A stretch of DNA of 64,000 bases from assembly GCF_018069625.1 (NCBI RefSeq), contig NZ_CP072941.1, positions 3,100,001-3,164,000 on the forward strand, written 5' to 3'. The position numbers were made by a program, and so were the translations under genes. The stretch is from Streptomyces yatensis. Its GTDB lineage: Bacteria; Actinomycetota; Actinomycetes; Streptomycetales; Streptomycetaceae. The notes under the pieces are model-generated. The model was not told where the DNA came from. It saw only the letters and a list, made by a program, of their open reading frames with translations, and did not search any database. Positions 43,573 through 52,266 of the stretch are shown here, one piece after another (position 1 is the first letter of the stretch; each line of letters begins with the position of its first letter).

Positions 43573-44319
43573 TCAGATGGTGATGCCGCCGTCGATCTGG
43601 AAGACGGCGCCGGTGATGTAGGCGGACCGGTCGGAGACCAGGTAGGAGACGAGGTCGGCGACCTCTTCCGGCCGGCCAAGCCGCTTCAGCGGGATCTGCT
43701 GCAGGGCCTTCTTGCGCACCTGCTCGCTCAGTTCCGCCGTCATGTCGGTCTCGATGAAGCCGGGGGCGACCACATTGGTGCGGATGCCGTACCGGCCGAC
43801 CTCCTTGGCGAGCGACCGGGAGAAGCCGATGATGCCCGCCTTGGAGGCCGAGTAGTTGGACTGGGTGGGGTTGCCGTACACCCCCGCCACCGACGAGAGG
43901 TTCACGATGGAGCCCGACTTCCGCTTCATCATCTCGAAGATGACGGCGCGGCAGACGTGGTAGACGCCGTCGAGGTTGGTGCCGATGACCTGCTTCCACT
44001 CCTCGTCGGCCATCATCAGCAGGGGGTTGTCCCGGGTGATGCCGGCGGAGGTGACCGCGGCGTCGACCGGGCCGAGGGTCTGCTCGGTGCGGGTGACGAA
44101 CGACCGGACCGACTCCATGTCGGAGACGTCGGCGCGGACGGCCAGCGCCTTGACGCCGAGCTCCCGGACCTCCTTCTCCAGGACGTTCGCCGCGGCCTCG
44201 TCGGACCGGTAGCAGTAGGCGACGTCGAAGCCGTCCCGGGCCAGGCGCAGGACCACCTCCCGCCCGATGCCGCGGGATCCGCCACTGACGAGGGCGACCC
44301 TGGACTCACTGTTGTGCAC
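43573..44319 (-). CDS. 3-oxoacyl-ACP reductase (FabG-like ketoreductase)
   Basis: This 248-residue short-chain dehydrogenase reduces the beta-keto group of the ACP-bound chain with NADPH. The motifs are VSGGSRGIGREV (nucleotide binding), NLSSVAGVYGN (catalytic Ser region), YSASK (catalytic Tyr/Lys) and GFIETDM. GTG 44319 has AGGAGAGGGAA upstream. It sits 55 bp after the dehydratase pair and is the only ketoreductase in the PKS set, so it probably acts in every elongation cycle. Confidence 0.94.
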   Translation of the reverse strand: MHNSESRVALVSGGSRGIGREVVLRLARDGFDVAYCYRSDEAAANVLEKEVRELGVKALAVRADVSDMESVRSFVTRTEQTLGPVDAAVTSAGITRDNPLLMMADEEWKQVIGTNLDGVYHVCRAVIFEMMKRKSGSIVNLSSVAGVYGNPTQSNYSASKAGIIGFSRSLAKEVGRYGIRTNVVAPGFIETDMTAELSEQVRKKALQQIPLKRLGRPEEVADLVSYLVSDRSAYITGAVFQIDGGITI

Positions 44320-44374
44320 GACTGTTCCCTCTCCTGGTTGGCCGCGGGCCCCGCTGATCGGCCGCGGGCCGGGG

Positions 44375-44884
44375 CTATGAAACGGCGGGGGCCGCGACCT
44401 GGTCGGCGTCGGCCGGCGGGCGCAGCTGGTCCCCGGGGCGGAACGCCATCACCATGCGGGAGAAGGTCAGCGCGATCTCGCCGCCGACCAGCGTCTCGCC
44501 TTCGAAGATCACGGTGTCGGTGAGCGCCCGGAAGAGCCGCACCCGGTGCTCCAGCACGTCCCCGGGGTGGACCGGGCGGTGGAACTCCACCCCGGACATC
44601 GCGCCGGCCAGCATGACCTGGGCGGTCGGGCCGCCGGTCGCCTCGGCGCCGCACACCGCGAGCAGCCCGGCGGCCTGGCCCCAGGACTCGACCAGCAGGG
44701 TCTGCGGATAGGCGAACCGTTCCGGGGCCGCGTCCTCGCCGAGGTGGCGGTACCAGGGCTCGTTGCAGGTGATGGCCTTGAGCGCGACCAGCCGGTCACC
44801 GGGGACGAGCTCCACCACCCGGTCGATCAGCAGCATCGGATGGCGATGCGGCAGCAGGCGCTTGATACCGGCCGCGTCGATCAT
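44375..44884 (-). CDS. FabZ-like 3-hydroxyacyl-ACP dehydratase
   Basis: The 169-residue hotdog protein has LLPHRHPMLLIDRVVEL with the catalytic His (about residues 10-26) and YPQTLLVESWGQAAGLL with the catalytic Glu, as in FabZ. It should dehydrate 3-hydroxyacyl-ACP to an enoyl chain. With no enoyl reductase in the cluster, repeated KR/DH action would give a conjugated polyene. ATG 44884 overlaps the stop of the smaller dehydratase by 4 nt, suggesting a heterodimer. Confidence 0.92.
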   Translation of the reverse strand: MIDAAGIKRLLPHRHPMLLIDRVVELVPGDRLVALKAITCNEPWYRHLGEDAAPERFAYPQTLLVESWGQAAGLLAVCGAEATGGPTAQVMLAGAMSGVEFHRPVHPGDVLEHRVRLFRALTDTVIFEGETLVGGEIALTFSRMVMAFRPGDQLRPPADADQVAAPAVS

Positions 44885-45291
44885 GGTCTGACCTCCGTAC
44901 GAAAGCCCAGCCGCACCTTGGCGGACGGACCGCGCTCGGTGGCGGCCGTCGCCGTGTATGTCCAGCCGCCGTCGGCCGCCTTCCAATCGGCGCGGACGGT
45001 CAGGACGTCGCCGGGGAAGACCGGGCCGATGAAGCGGGCGGATTCCAGGGACCGCAGCGAGATGGCCGCGGTCCCGGGGGCCGTGGCGAGGGCCGCCCGG
45101 TGGGCGCACTCGACCACGCACACCCCGGGAAAGATCGGGAAGTCCGGGTAGTGGCCGGCGAAGACCGGTTCCTCCGGTTCGATGCGGAACCGGACCTCGC
45201 TGCTCAGCCCCGGCTTCCCGGCGTCCTCCGAAGCCCGCCGCACGACCTCGGGTTCGGCCCGCACCGGGCTGTTGGTGGACGTGGCGGTCAC
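44881..45291 (-). CDS. Hotdog dehydratase partner (FabZ/ApeI-like)
   Basis: The 136-residue hotdog protein has FAGHYPDFPIFPGVCVVECA, the FabZ/ApeI-type GHFPxxPxxPG region. A glutamate (VVEC) sits near the usual catalytic position. GTG 45291 overlaps the ACP stop by 4 nt, and its own stop overlaps the FabZ-like gene. It is probably one half of a heterodimeric dehydratase, as known for ishigamide-type highly reducing type II PKS systems. Confidence 0.87.
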   Translation of the reverse strand: MTATSTNSPVRAEPEVVRRASEDAGKPGLSSEVRFRIEPEEPVFAGHYPDFPIFPGVCVVECAHRAALATAPGTAAISLRSLESARFIGPVFPGDVLTVRADWKAADGGWTYTATAATERGPSAKVRLGFRTEVRP

Positions 45292-45563
45292 CGGGTGTAC
45301 AGCTTCTGTGTCAGCAGATCGTGCGCCTGGCGCAGCGACACCACCTGGCGCAGCTCCGCCTCCGCGAACTTGACGCCGTACTTCTTCTCCAGGACCACGA
45401 TGACCTCGAGCGCCATCAGGGAGTCGACCTCCAGGTCCTCCATGAAGTCGGCGTCGTCGGCCACGTCGGTGGCGTCGACCTCCAGGATGTCGGCGACGAT
45501 GCCGCGCAGTTCGTCCATGTCGAGCGGGGCCGCGCCGGCCGGGTCGGAGTAGGTGACGGACAT
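45288..45563 (-). CDS. Acyl carrier protein 2
   Basis: The 91-residue ACP carries the phosphopantetheine site in EVDSLMALEVIVVLEKKYG (Ser of DSL). A 20-residue N-terminal extension precedes the helical bundle. ATG 45563 has AAAGGAA upstream. It is co-translated with the hotdog pair. Having two ACPs (this one and 51899-52150) suggests one serves elongation and the other a special starter or transfer step; which is which is not known. Confidence 0.93.
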   Translation of the reverse strand: MSVTYSDPAGAAPLDMDELRGIVADILEVDATDVADDADFMEDLEVDSLMALEVIVVLEKKYGVKFAEAELRQVVSLRQAHDLLTQKLYTR

Positions 45564-45593
45564 GGGGTTCCTTTCACACAGCGGGAAGGGGGA

Positions 45594-46688
45594 TCACAGG
45601 AGGCGCAGGAGTGCGCAGGCGAGCGCGCCGTCACGGTCCACGGACGTGACCACCGCCAGCCGGCCCGCGGCCCGGTCGTCGTCCTGGGCCGCCGTCAGCA
45701 CGGAGACGATCTGGAAGGCGGCGGTCGCGGCGGCGGTGTCGCCGATCGTGTCCGGCTGCGGGATCCAGCGCACCTCGTGACCGGCGAACCCGGCCCGCAG
45801 CGCGGTCCGTTCCTGCTCGCCGAGGAGGCCGGCCGGGCCCGAGGGGGATACGGCCCAGACGTCCTCGCGCGCTGCCCCGGCCCGGCGCAGCGCGCGCCGT
45901 ACGGCGGACTCCAGGGCGGGGCCCGCCCCGTCGGGGCCCGCCACCCCGGCCTCGACCGCGAGCACCTCGGCGAGCCCCTCGCCGTCGGCCACGGCCTCGG
46001 CGGGCCGCAGCCGCAGCACCGCACAGCCCTCACCGAGGACGACACCGGTCTCGTCGTCGCCCCGGGTGTGCCATTCGAGCCAGGCGCGGGCCGGGGAGTA
46101 CTCCTCGACGGCGCCGCACAGGACGGTCATGGCGCGTCCGGAAGCGAGCAGCCGCCGGGCGTAGTTGAGGGCGATCAGCCCGGAGGAACGCCCGGCGGCG
46201 ACCGTGGTGTTCGGCCCCTTCAGCCCGTACCAGATGGCGCACTGCCCGGCGGGGCAGTTCATGATGGCGTTCGGGATGTGCGAGGGGTCGATGTAGAAGG
46301 GCTTCTCGTGGATGAGGGTGTCGCGGGTGATGTCCATCATGCTCTGGGCGCTTCCGGTGGTCGTGCCCAGGACGAGGGCGACATCGGCGCCGCTCTCGGT
46401 CGCACCGTCGGCTCCCGTGACCAGTTCCCGTACGGTCGCCACGGCCAGCCCGGTGACCCGGTCCATGGACCGGGTCCCCTTGCGGCCCAGCACCTCCTTG
46501 ATGACCAGGTCCCGGGCCAGGCACACCCGTTCGTCGGGGACCGGCTCGCCGCCGGGCTCCGACGCGGTGGCCGTCCCGCGGCCCGACCGGGCGCCCTCGA
46601 CGAAGGCGTCCCGGCCGATGCCGTACGGCGACACCGCCGACCATCCCGCGATGACGGGACCGCGTGTCGCGGTGGCCATCGCGGTCAC
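45594..46688 (-). CDS. Ketosynthase-fold protein without catalytic Cys (KS-like 2)
   Basis: This 364-residue paralogue of KS-like 1 (11829-12941) begins RGPVIAGWSAVSPYGIGRD and shares LGRKGTRSMDRVTGLAV. The nucleophile region reads GPNTTVAAGRSSGLIALNYA, with Arg where KS has Cys. It could be a chain-length-factor-like partner of one of the two catalytic KS proteins. GTG 46688 overlaps the stop of the hotdog protein by 4 nt. Confidence 0.82.
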   Translation of the reverse strand: MTAMATATRGPVIAGWSAVSPYGIGRDAFVEGARSGRGTATASEPGGEPVPDERVCLARDLVIKEVLGRKGTRSMDRVTGLAVATVRELVTGADGATESGADVALVLGTTTGSAQSMMDITRDTLIHEKPFYIDPSHIPNAIMNCPAGQCAIWYGLKGPNTTVAAGRSSGLIALNYARRLLASGRAMTVLCGAVEEYSPARAWLEWHTRGDDETGVVLGEGCAVLRLRPAEAVADGEGLAEVLAVEAGVAGPDGAGPALESAVRRALRRAGAAREDVWAVSPSGPAGLLGEQERTALRAGFAGHEVRWIPQPDTIGDTAAATAAFQIVSVLTAAQDDDRAAGRLAVVTSVDRDGALACALLRLL

Positions 46689-47680
46689 GGCTGGTTCCGG
46701 CCGTCGCCGAAGGCGTCCAGGACCCGCTCGTCGAAGGTGACCAGGCGGCCCTCCTTGCCGTTCTCGACCACCCCGTAGGCGTGCGTGATGGTGCCGGTGG
46801 AGGTCTGCACCAGGCGGCCGTTACGGACCACATAGGTGTCCAGGCGCGAGGTGTAGAGCAGGTTCTTGAAGACGTTGTCGACGGTGTAGACGACGTAGAG
46901 GTCCTCTTCGAGGAGCGCCTCGTCCAGCAGCGTCACCCGGGAGTGGGTGACGGCGGGGATCCAGTTCTTCTCCTCCAGCAGCGCCCGGATGGAGATGCCG
47001 CGCGCGTCCACGAAGCGGTGCTTGGCCTCCTCCATCAGGCGCAGATAGCCCGACATCTGGAGGCGCTCGAAGAAGTGCACGAACGGGTAGGGAATGCGGA
47101 ACTTCCAGCCGTACGCGTTCTTTCCGGCCAGGAGCTGTTCGAGCACGGCGTCGGTCTCGGCGCAGGCGCCGGAGATCAGCTGCTCGGTGACCGCGGGCGC
47201 GGCCGGTCCCGGCTCGGCGCCGCCGATGCGCGCGGTGACGAACCGCTCCAGGCCCTCGGGCACGGGCAGCCTGCGCAGCATCCGCACATCGTTCTCGTCG
47301 TGGCGCAGCACGGCCTTGACCTTGGAGGCCACGGCCTTCTTGGGTGCGCCGTCACGCTCGACGGTGATGGCGACCTTGAACGCCAGCTCGGTGGCGTCGT
47401 CCTTGGTCACGGGGGTCACCTCGACCGACGCCTCGTCATCGACGATGAGCGCGGTCTGGAGGCGGGAGTCGATGTCGACGATGTCGAATCCGAGGCCGTG
47501 CTCCTCGTAGAGCCTGCCGACCGGGAGCCCGCTGCGCCGGAAGTGGGCGATGACGGCCTTCTCGACCAGGTAGTTGACGTGCTTGAAACCGATGATGGTG
47601 CCGATGTTGGCACCCTCGTATCCCGGGCTGAGGACGACCGTGGTCGACTCGTTCAGCAGCGTCTTGACGGCTTGCGACAT
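46685..47680 (-). CDS. Double-hotdog thioesterase/dehydratase-like protein
   Basis: The 331-residue protein appears to hold two hotdog-type halves: about residues 1-150 (GYEGANIGTIIGFKHVNYLVE) and about 175-331 (RIPYPFVHFFERLQMSGYLR, then AVTHSRVTLLDEALLEEDLY). The second half resembles 4HBT acyl-thioesterases. It could release or dehydrate an ACP-bound intermediate, or bind the growing polyene. The catalytic residue is not obvious, so the activity is open. It is translationally coupled on both sides (ATGA with the hydrolase, GTGA with KS-like 2). Confidence 0.7.
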   Translation of the reverse strand: MSQAVKTLLNESTTVVLSPGYEGANIGTIIGFKHVNYLVEKAVIAHFRRSGLPVGRLYEEHGLGFDIVDIDSRLQTALIVDDEASVEVTPVTKDDATELAFKVAITVERDGAPKKAVASKVKAVLRHDENDVRMLRRLPVPEGLERFVTARIGGAEPGPAAPAVTEQLISGACAETDAVLEQLLAGKNAYGWKFRIPYPFVHFFERLQMSGYLRLMEEAKHRFVDARGISIRALLEEKNWIPAVTHSRVTLLDEALLEEDLYVVYTVDNVFKNLLYTSRLDTYVVRNGRLVQTSTGTITHAYGVVENGKEGRLVTFDERVLDAFGDGRNQP

Positions 47681-48531
47681 CACTTCTCCGTGAGGTGTGG
47701 GGCGGCCCGGTCCGAGAGCCGCCGGAGGAACGAGCCGACCAGGGCGGAGAACGACTCCGCGTGCTCGGACATCGGGTAGTGACCGCACCCGGGCACCGCA
47801 CGCAGCTCGGCCTCGGGGAGGTCGGCCGCGAGCAGGGCGCTCTCGGCGGCGGCGAAGTCGTCCTGGCCGGTCACGACCAGGGCGGGCACGGTGATCAGTT
47901 CGGTGCGGAGCCAGGGGGTGCGCAGATAGTGCTCGAAGAACCGCACCCAGCCGTAGGGGCCGACCCGTTCGCAGACCCGCTCCGCCATGTGCCGCCGGAC
48001 CGCCGGGGTGATCCGGCGGGAGGAGTGGGTGCGCAGCCCCTCCTCCATGATGTGGAGGAAGTCCCGCTGCATGCTCGAGACGGAGTCCCAGGCGAAGTCG
48101 TCCGGTGAGCGCCGGTAGAACGGTGAGACGAGGACGACGCCCCGGATCCCGTACCGCTCGCGCGGGTCGTTGCCGGCCTCGGCCTCCCGGTGGAGCAGAT
48201 CGAGCAGTTGGTTCGCCGAGAACGAGTGGGCGACCACGACATCGGGCGGATCCGGCAGCCGCTCCAGGGCCGTGACGATCCAGTCGGTCCGCTCCGGCCG
48301 GCGGCTCCACGGCTGGACGTGGTCGGCGCGCCAGGGCAGGTCGGCGGTCCAGGTCTCCAGGTCCGGCGGCAGATACGGGGCCAGCCCGTCCCAGACCGCC
48401 CCGCTGCTGGCCAGACCGTGCAGGAACAGGGCGCGCAGCCGGGTCCCGTCCCGCGCGGGGCCGTGGCGCAGCAGCAAGGGCTGCCCCGCCGGAACCCGGA
48501 CCCCGGCCGCGCCGGTCTCACCCTGACCCAT
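47680..48531 (-). CDS. Alpha/beta hydrolase
   Basis: The 283-residue alpha/beta hydrolase has LFLHGLASSGAVWDGL (oxyanion region), a nucleophile elbow reading VVVAHSFSANQLL (A-H-S-F-S rather than G-x-S-x-G), Asp in VVTGQDDF and His in VPGCGHYPMS. ATG 48531 overlaps the CLF-like stop by 1 nt (TGATG). It may hydrolyse an acyl-thioester or ester; position inside the PKS operon points to acyl-chain release or editing. Confidence 0.82.
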   Translation of the reverse strand: MGQGETGAAGVRVPAGQPLLLRHGPARDGTRLRALFLHGLASSGAVWDGLAPYLPPDLETWTADLPWRADHVQPWSRRPERTDWIVTALERLPDPPDVVVAHSFSANQLLDLLHREAEAGNDPRERYGIRGVVLVSPFYRRSPDDFAWDSVSSMQRDFLHIMEEGLRTHSSRRITPAVRRHMAERVCERVGPYGWVRFFEHYLRTPWLRTELITVPALVVTGQDDFAAAESALLAADLPEAELRAVPGCGHYPMSEHAESFSALVGSFLRRLSDRAAPHLTEK

Positions 48532-49481
48532 CAGGACCGGCCCGGTGCCAGGAGGGCGAGTCCGGCCGTGGCGTCGTCGCCGTCGCCGCCGGCGAGGGCG
48601 TAGACGGGCCCGGCGCCACCGTCGGCGTACCAGCCGATGGTTCCGGCGCACTGGAGGACCCCGAGAACCGCCGATGCCTCGCCGAAGGCGTCGGCCAGCG
48701 CATGGTGGACGGTGCCGGACGGCAGTACGGGGGAGGTGAGTCCCTGCCCGTCGCCGGGGCCGAACCAGGCGGCGGGCGGGGTGCGACCGTCCCCGGCCAG
48801 CTGTTCCAGGCACGCCTCGACGCTTCCGGCGCGGACCGCGGAGCTGACCTGGGCCCGGACCTCGGCGCCGCGGACGGCGGCGGCCGCCCGGCGCTCCACG
48901 ACGACGGCGGCGGCGCCGTCCACGATCCGGTCGGCCCCGGTGAGGCGGCGGACCATCTCGTTGTCCGGTTCGACGGCCAGGACCAGCGCCCGGTCGGCGC
49001 GGCGCGCGCCGACGAGGGCGGCGGCCCAGCGGACCGCGTCCAGGCCGGAGGTGGCGCCGTTGCAGACCATCAGGTTGGGGCCGCGCAGCCCGTACTTGAT
49101 GGCGAGGGTCGAGGCGATCACGTTGCTGGACGCGTTGGGGGTGTCCATGGGGCTGACGCCGCCGGTGGCCCCGTCGGCCGCGATGGTGTCCACGACCGAG
49201 CAGACGGTGTCCACATTGCCGTAGTTGGAGGCCACGAGGACGGCGACGGTCTCCCCGGGGACCGTGAGCCCCTCGGGGCCGAGCAGTCCCGCGTCCGTCA
49301 GCGCCTCGTTGGCGCAGGCCAGCGCGAGCTGGGTGGCGCGGTCCTTGAAGCGCAGCCCCTTCTTGCCGATACGGGCGGCGGGGTCCACCGGTTCCGCGCC
49401 GTCGGGGACGGGGGCCAGCAGGTCCTTCGGGGTGGCGACGCCGGGCATGGCGAGCCCGACTCCGGTCAGAACGGCGTTCAT
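48531..49481 (-). CDS. Chain-length-factor-like ketosynthase homologue
   Basis: This 316-residue KS-fold protein lacks the nucleophile: LMVCNGATSGLDAVRWA has Ala at the Cys position. CLF proteins pair with KS and set chain length. It is shorter than usual CLFs (about 400), mainly in the N-terminal part and the loops. ATG 49481 overlaps the stop of KS2 by 4 nt, the usual coupling of a KS/CLF heterodimer. GLRGPNLMVCNG and LAVEPDNEM are visible KS-family landmarks. Confidence 0.85.
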   Translation of the reverse strand: MNAVLTGVGLAMPGVATPKDLLAPVPDGAEPVDPAARIGKKGLRFKDRATQLALACANEALTDAGLLGPEGLTVPGETVAVLVASNYGNVDTVCSVVDTIAADGATGGVSPMDTPNASSNVIASTLAIKYGLRGPNLMVCNGATSGLDAVRWAAALVGARRADRALVLAVEPDNEMVRRLTGADRIVDGAAAVVVERRAAAAVRGAEVRAQVSSAVRAGSVEACLEQLAGDGRTPPAAWFGPGDGQGLTSPVLPSGTVHHALADAFGEASAVLGVLQCAGTIGWYADGGAGPVYALAGGDGDDATAGLALLAPGRS

Positions 49482-50611
49482 CGGGCCGCCTCCACTACCG
49501 CCACGGCGTTGATGCCGCCGAAGCCGAAGGCGTCGATCTGGGCGAGGGAGACATCGGCCTGCCGGGCGGTGCCGCGGACGATCCGGAATCCCTCGGTCTC
49601 CGGGGCCGGATGATCGAGCCCGGTGATCGGGGGCACGCGGCCTTCCCGCATGGCGCGCAGGGCGACGATGAGGCTGAGCACCCCGGAGGCGCCGGAGGTG
49701 TGCCCGGTCATCGACTTGACCCCGGTCATCACGGGGCGGCCCAGCTGGTCGCCGTACACCTCCCGCAGTGCGGTGGCCTCGGCGGCGTCGTTGAGCGGGG
49801 TGCCCGTGCCGTGCACCATCACCAGTTCCACGTCCTCGGGTTTGACGCCCGCCCGGCTGTGGGCGTCCTTGATGGCCAGGGCGATCCCACCGGCGTCGGG
49901 CGCGGTGGCGTGGTAGGCGTCGCAGTTGATGCCCACGCCGCGCACCCAGCCGTGCCCGCCGCCGACGTCGTCGCGGCGCAGCACGATCGCGGCGGCGCCC
50001 TCGCCCATCACGGTGCCCTTGCGGTCCCGGTCGAACGGGCGCAGCGCGTCCGGCGGATCGAGCTGGAGCCGGTCGGAGAGGCCGAACATGCTCTCGGTGA
50101 TCACGTCGACGCCCGCCACCACGACGGTGTCGGCTCCCTGGTACTCCAGCAGGTCCACGCCGAGGGCCAGCGAGTACAGGGAGGCGGAGCAGGCGTTGGA
50201 GATGGTGGTGGTGTCATCGGCGCCGAACCGTTCCCGCAGCGCGGTGCCGAAGTGCATGCGTCCGGCGTCGAAGTCCTGTCCGTCGCGCCACCACAGCTCC
50301 AGTGAGCGCAGCTCGCGCAGCCCGGTGCCGATGAGCACGGGCACCCCGCGCAGGTCCCGGGGCAGCCCGGCGTCGTCCAGCGCCTGCCCGACCGCCGTGG
50401 TCAGCAGGGCGGTGGCCCGGCCGGCGACATCGGTGCCCGGTGCGGGCCGGTCGTCCACCTCGTACAGCAGGTCCGCGTTGTACCAGTCGCGGTTGAAGCC
50501 GCGCAGGCTGTGCAGCCCGCTCCGCCCCTGGCAGAGGTTGTCGAAAATCTGCGCCGGGTCGGCTCCGACGCTGGCGACGGCTCCGACTCCGGTGATGGGC
50601 CAGCGGCTCAT
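49478..50611 (-). CDS. Beta-ketoacyl synthase 2 (KS, active Cys)
   Basis: The 377-residue KS has the catalytic Cys in ISNACSASLYSLALG, the first His in VMVHGTGTPLNDAAE and the second in SMTGHTSGASG. GINAVAVVE ends the fold. It performs decarboxylative Claisen condensation on ACP-bound chains. ATG 50611 overlaps KS1, and its stop overlaps the CLF-like gene, so KS1-KS2-CLF are translated as a set. Two catalytic KSs in tandem suggest two condensation steps or chain types. Confidence 0.93.
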   Translation of the reverse strand: MSRWPITGVGAVASVGADPAQIFDNLCQGRSGLHSLRGFNRDWYNADLLYEVDDRPAPGTDVAGRATALLTTAVGQALDDAGLPRDLRGVPVLIGTGLRELRSLELWWRDGQDFDAGRMHFGTALRERFGADDTTTISNACSASLYSLALGVDLLEYQGADTVVVAGVDVITESMFGLSDRLQLDPPDALRPFDRDRKGTVMGEGAAAIVLRRDDVGGGHGWVRGVGINCDAYHATAPDAGGIALAIKDAHSRAGVKPEDVELVMVHGTGTPLNDAAEATALREVYGDQLGRPVMTGVKSMTGHTSGASGVLSLIVALRAMREGRVPPITGLDHPAPETEGFRIVRGTARQADVSLAQIDAFGFGGINAVAVVEAAR

Positions 50612-51858
50612 CGGTGCTCCTCGTACTTGCCCAGGATGACGACCGCGTTGTTGCCGCCGAAGGCGAGACCGTTGTTCTGCACGATCCGCAGGTCCGCCTC
50701 GACCGCCTCGTTGGGCACGCAGTCGACCTCGCATTCGGGGTCGGTGGCGGTGTGGTTGATGGTCGGCGGGATGAAGCGGTGCACGATCGCCAGCGAGCAG
50801 GCGATCGCGGCGAGGGCGCTGGCGGCGCCCATGGTGTGGCCGAGCATCGACTTGATGGAGATGGTCCGCGGCGGGGCGGCGCCGTACACCTCGCGGATGG
50901 CGCGGGCCTCGGTGACGTCGTTGGCCTTGGTTCCGGTGCCGTGCGCGGAGACCAGGTCGACCTCGCCGGGCTTGACGCCCGCGTTGTCCAGGGCGAGCGC
51001 CATGCAGCGGGCGACGCTGCTCTGGTTGGGGGCGACCTGGTGGTAGGCGTCGCAGTTCAGGCCGTAGCCGAGGACCTCCGCGTAGATGCGGGCGCCCCGG
51101 GCCAGGGCGGACTCCAGGCTCTCCAGGACGAGCACGCCCGCCCCCTCGCCGGTGAGGATGCCCTTGCGGTCGACGTCGAACGGCTGGCACAGCTCGGGAG
51201 CGATGGTGCCGAGCCGGTAGAAGCCGGCGAAGGTCTTGCGGCACATGGCGTCGGCGCCGCCACAGAGGGCGAAGTCCACCTCACCGGTGCGTACGGCGTC
51301 GAAGCCGTAGCCGATCGCGTAGTTGCCCGCGGCGCAGGCCGTCGGGATCGTCACCGCTTCGACGTCCGTCAGCCCGAGTTCATGGGCGACGGCCGCGGAG
51401 AGGCGGCCGGCCCGCACGCGGCGCGCGATGGTGGAGTCCATCTTCTCCGGACCGTGGGCGATCTGGCTTTCCACGAGCTGGTCCAGATCGAAGGACTCCC
51501 CATCGGTGGTGCCTATCGAGATGAGACCGCGCTGCTCTCTCAGTACGTCGAGGTCGAGATTCGCGTCCTCGACGGCCATGCGGGCCGCGGCGGCCGAGAA
51601 CTGACTGGCCCGGCCGAGTTCCGCCACATCCAGATTGCGTATCCACTTCTCCGGTTCGAAGTCGACAATTTCGCAGCCTTTGGCGTGGGCGAACCCCTCG
51701 GTGTCGAAGGCGGTGATCGGCTTCGCTCCGCTGCGGCCGGAGCGAAGCCCCTCGGCGAACTCGGCGGCGCCCACTCCGATGCTGGAGAAGACGCCAAACC
51801 CGGTAAGAACCACTCTGTGAGTCGCGACGGCGGAACCGTCGCGCGCGGGAGCAGTCAT
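50608..51858 (-). CDS. Beta-ketoacyl synthase 1 (KS, active Cys)
   Basis: The 416-residue KAS I/II-type enzyme has Cys in IPTACAAGNYAIGYG, His in VSAHGTGTKANDVTE and SMLGHTMGAAS, and a C-terminal NNGLAFGGNNAVVIL. It elongates ACP-bound chains with malonyl-ACP. ATG 51858 has GGAGG upstream (other in-frame starts up to 52173 run back through the ACP gene). It lies 40 bp after ACP 1. In this kind of PKS it should be the main polyene-forming condensing enzyme, with the CLF-like protein or one of the KS-like proteins as partner. Confidence 0.95.
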   Translation of the reverse strand: MTAPARDGSAVATHRVVLTGFGVFSSIGVGAAEFAEGLRSGRSGAKPITAFDTEGFAHAKGCEIVDFEPEKWIRNLDVAELGRASQFSAAAARMAVEDANLDLDVLREQRGLISIGTTDGESFDLDQLVESQIAHGPEKMDSTIARRVRAGRLSAAVAHELGLTDVEAVTIPTACAAGNYAIGYGFDAVRTGEVDFALCGGADAMCRKTFAGFYRLGTIAPELCQPFDVDRKGILTGEGAGVLVLESLESALARGARIYAEVLGYGLNCDAYHQVAPNQSSVARCMALALDNAGVKPGEVDLVSAHGTGTKANDVTEARAIREVYGAAPPRTISIKSMLGHTMGAASALAAIACSLAIVHRFIPPTINHTATDPECEVDCVPNEAVEADLRIVQNNGLAFGGNNAVVILGKYEEHR

Positions 51859-51898
51859 CGAAACCTCCAACCAGTCTCGGCTTGAACAGCGGAAGGGA

Positions 51899-52150
51899 TT
51901 ACCAGCCGGCTGACTCGGCGACGACCTCGTTGACACCCTTGAGGTTGACCATGCGGGCGAGCTCGGACTGGTCGATGACGACCTTGAACTCCTTCTCCAG
52001 CGAGGCGAGGATCTCGATGGCGCGCAGCGAGTCGGCGTCGTGGTCCTCGCGGAAGAGGCTGGTCTCGGTGACCTCGTCCTCTTCGAGCTCGAGGATCTCG
52101 CAGACGATTTCCTTGATCTTCTCAGCGCGCTCTTCGGTAAGGGTAGGCAT
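51899..52150 (-). CDS. Acyl carrier protein 1
   Basis: The 83-residue ACP has the phosphopantetheine Ser in DHDADSLRAIEILASLEKE. ATG 52150 is chosen by length and ACP alignment; an open frame reaches 52258 but is not needed. It is the first gene of the PKS operon after the type II thioesterase and directly precedes KS1, the usual arrangement for the elongation ACP. Confidence 0.95.
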   Translation of the reverse strand: MPTLTEERAEKIKEIVCEILELEEDEVTETSLFREDHDADSLRAIEILASLEKEFKVVIDQSELARMVNLKGVNEVVAESAGW

Positions 52151-52213
52151 GATGAATTCAACCTCTCGGTCATTGCCGCCGGGCGGAATCCCCCCGTTCG
52201 GCGCTCCTATTGC

Positions 52214-52248
52214 GTTCCCGCACTCGAAACCATCGCAGTACGGGAATG
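52214..52248. promoter_or_regulatory. Imperfect inverted repeat upstream of ACP 1 (candidate operator)
   Basis: GTTCCCGCACT (52214-52224) and AGTACGGGAAT (52238-52248) form 11-bp arms with two mismatches and a 13-nt spacer, 64-98 bp upstream of the ACP start. The centre-to-centre spacing (about 24 bp) fits a dimeric regulator site, but no regulator is assigned. Confidence 0.35.
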
Positions 52249-52266
52249 TGATGTGCACGCCTTGCG

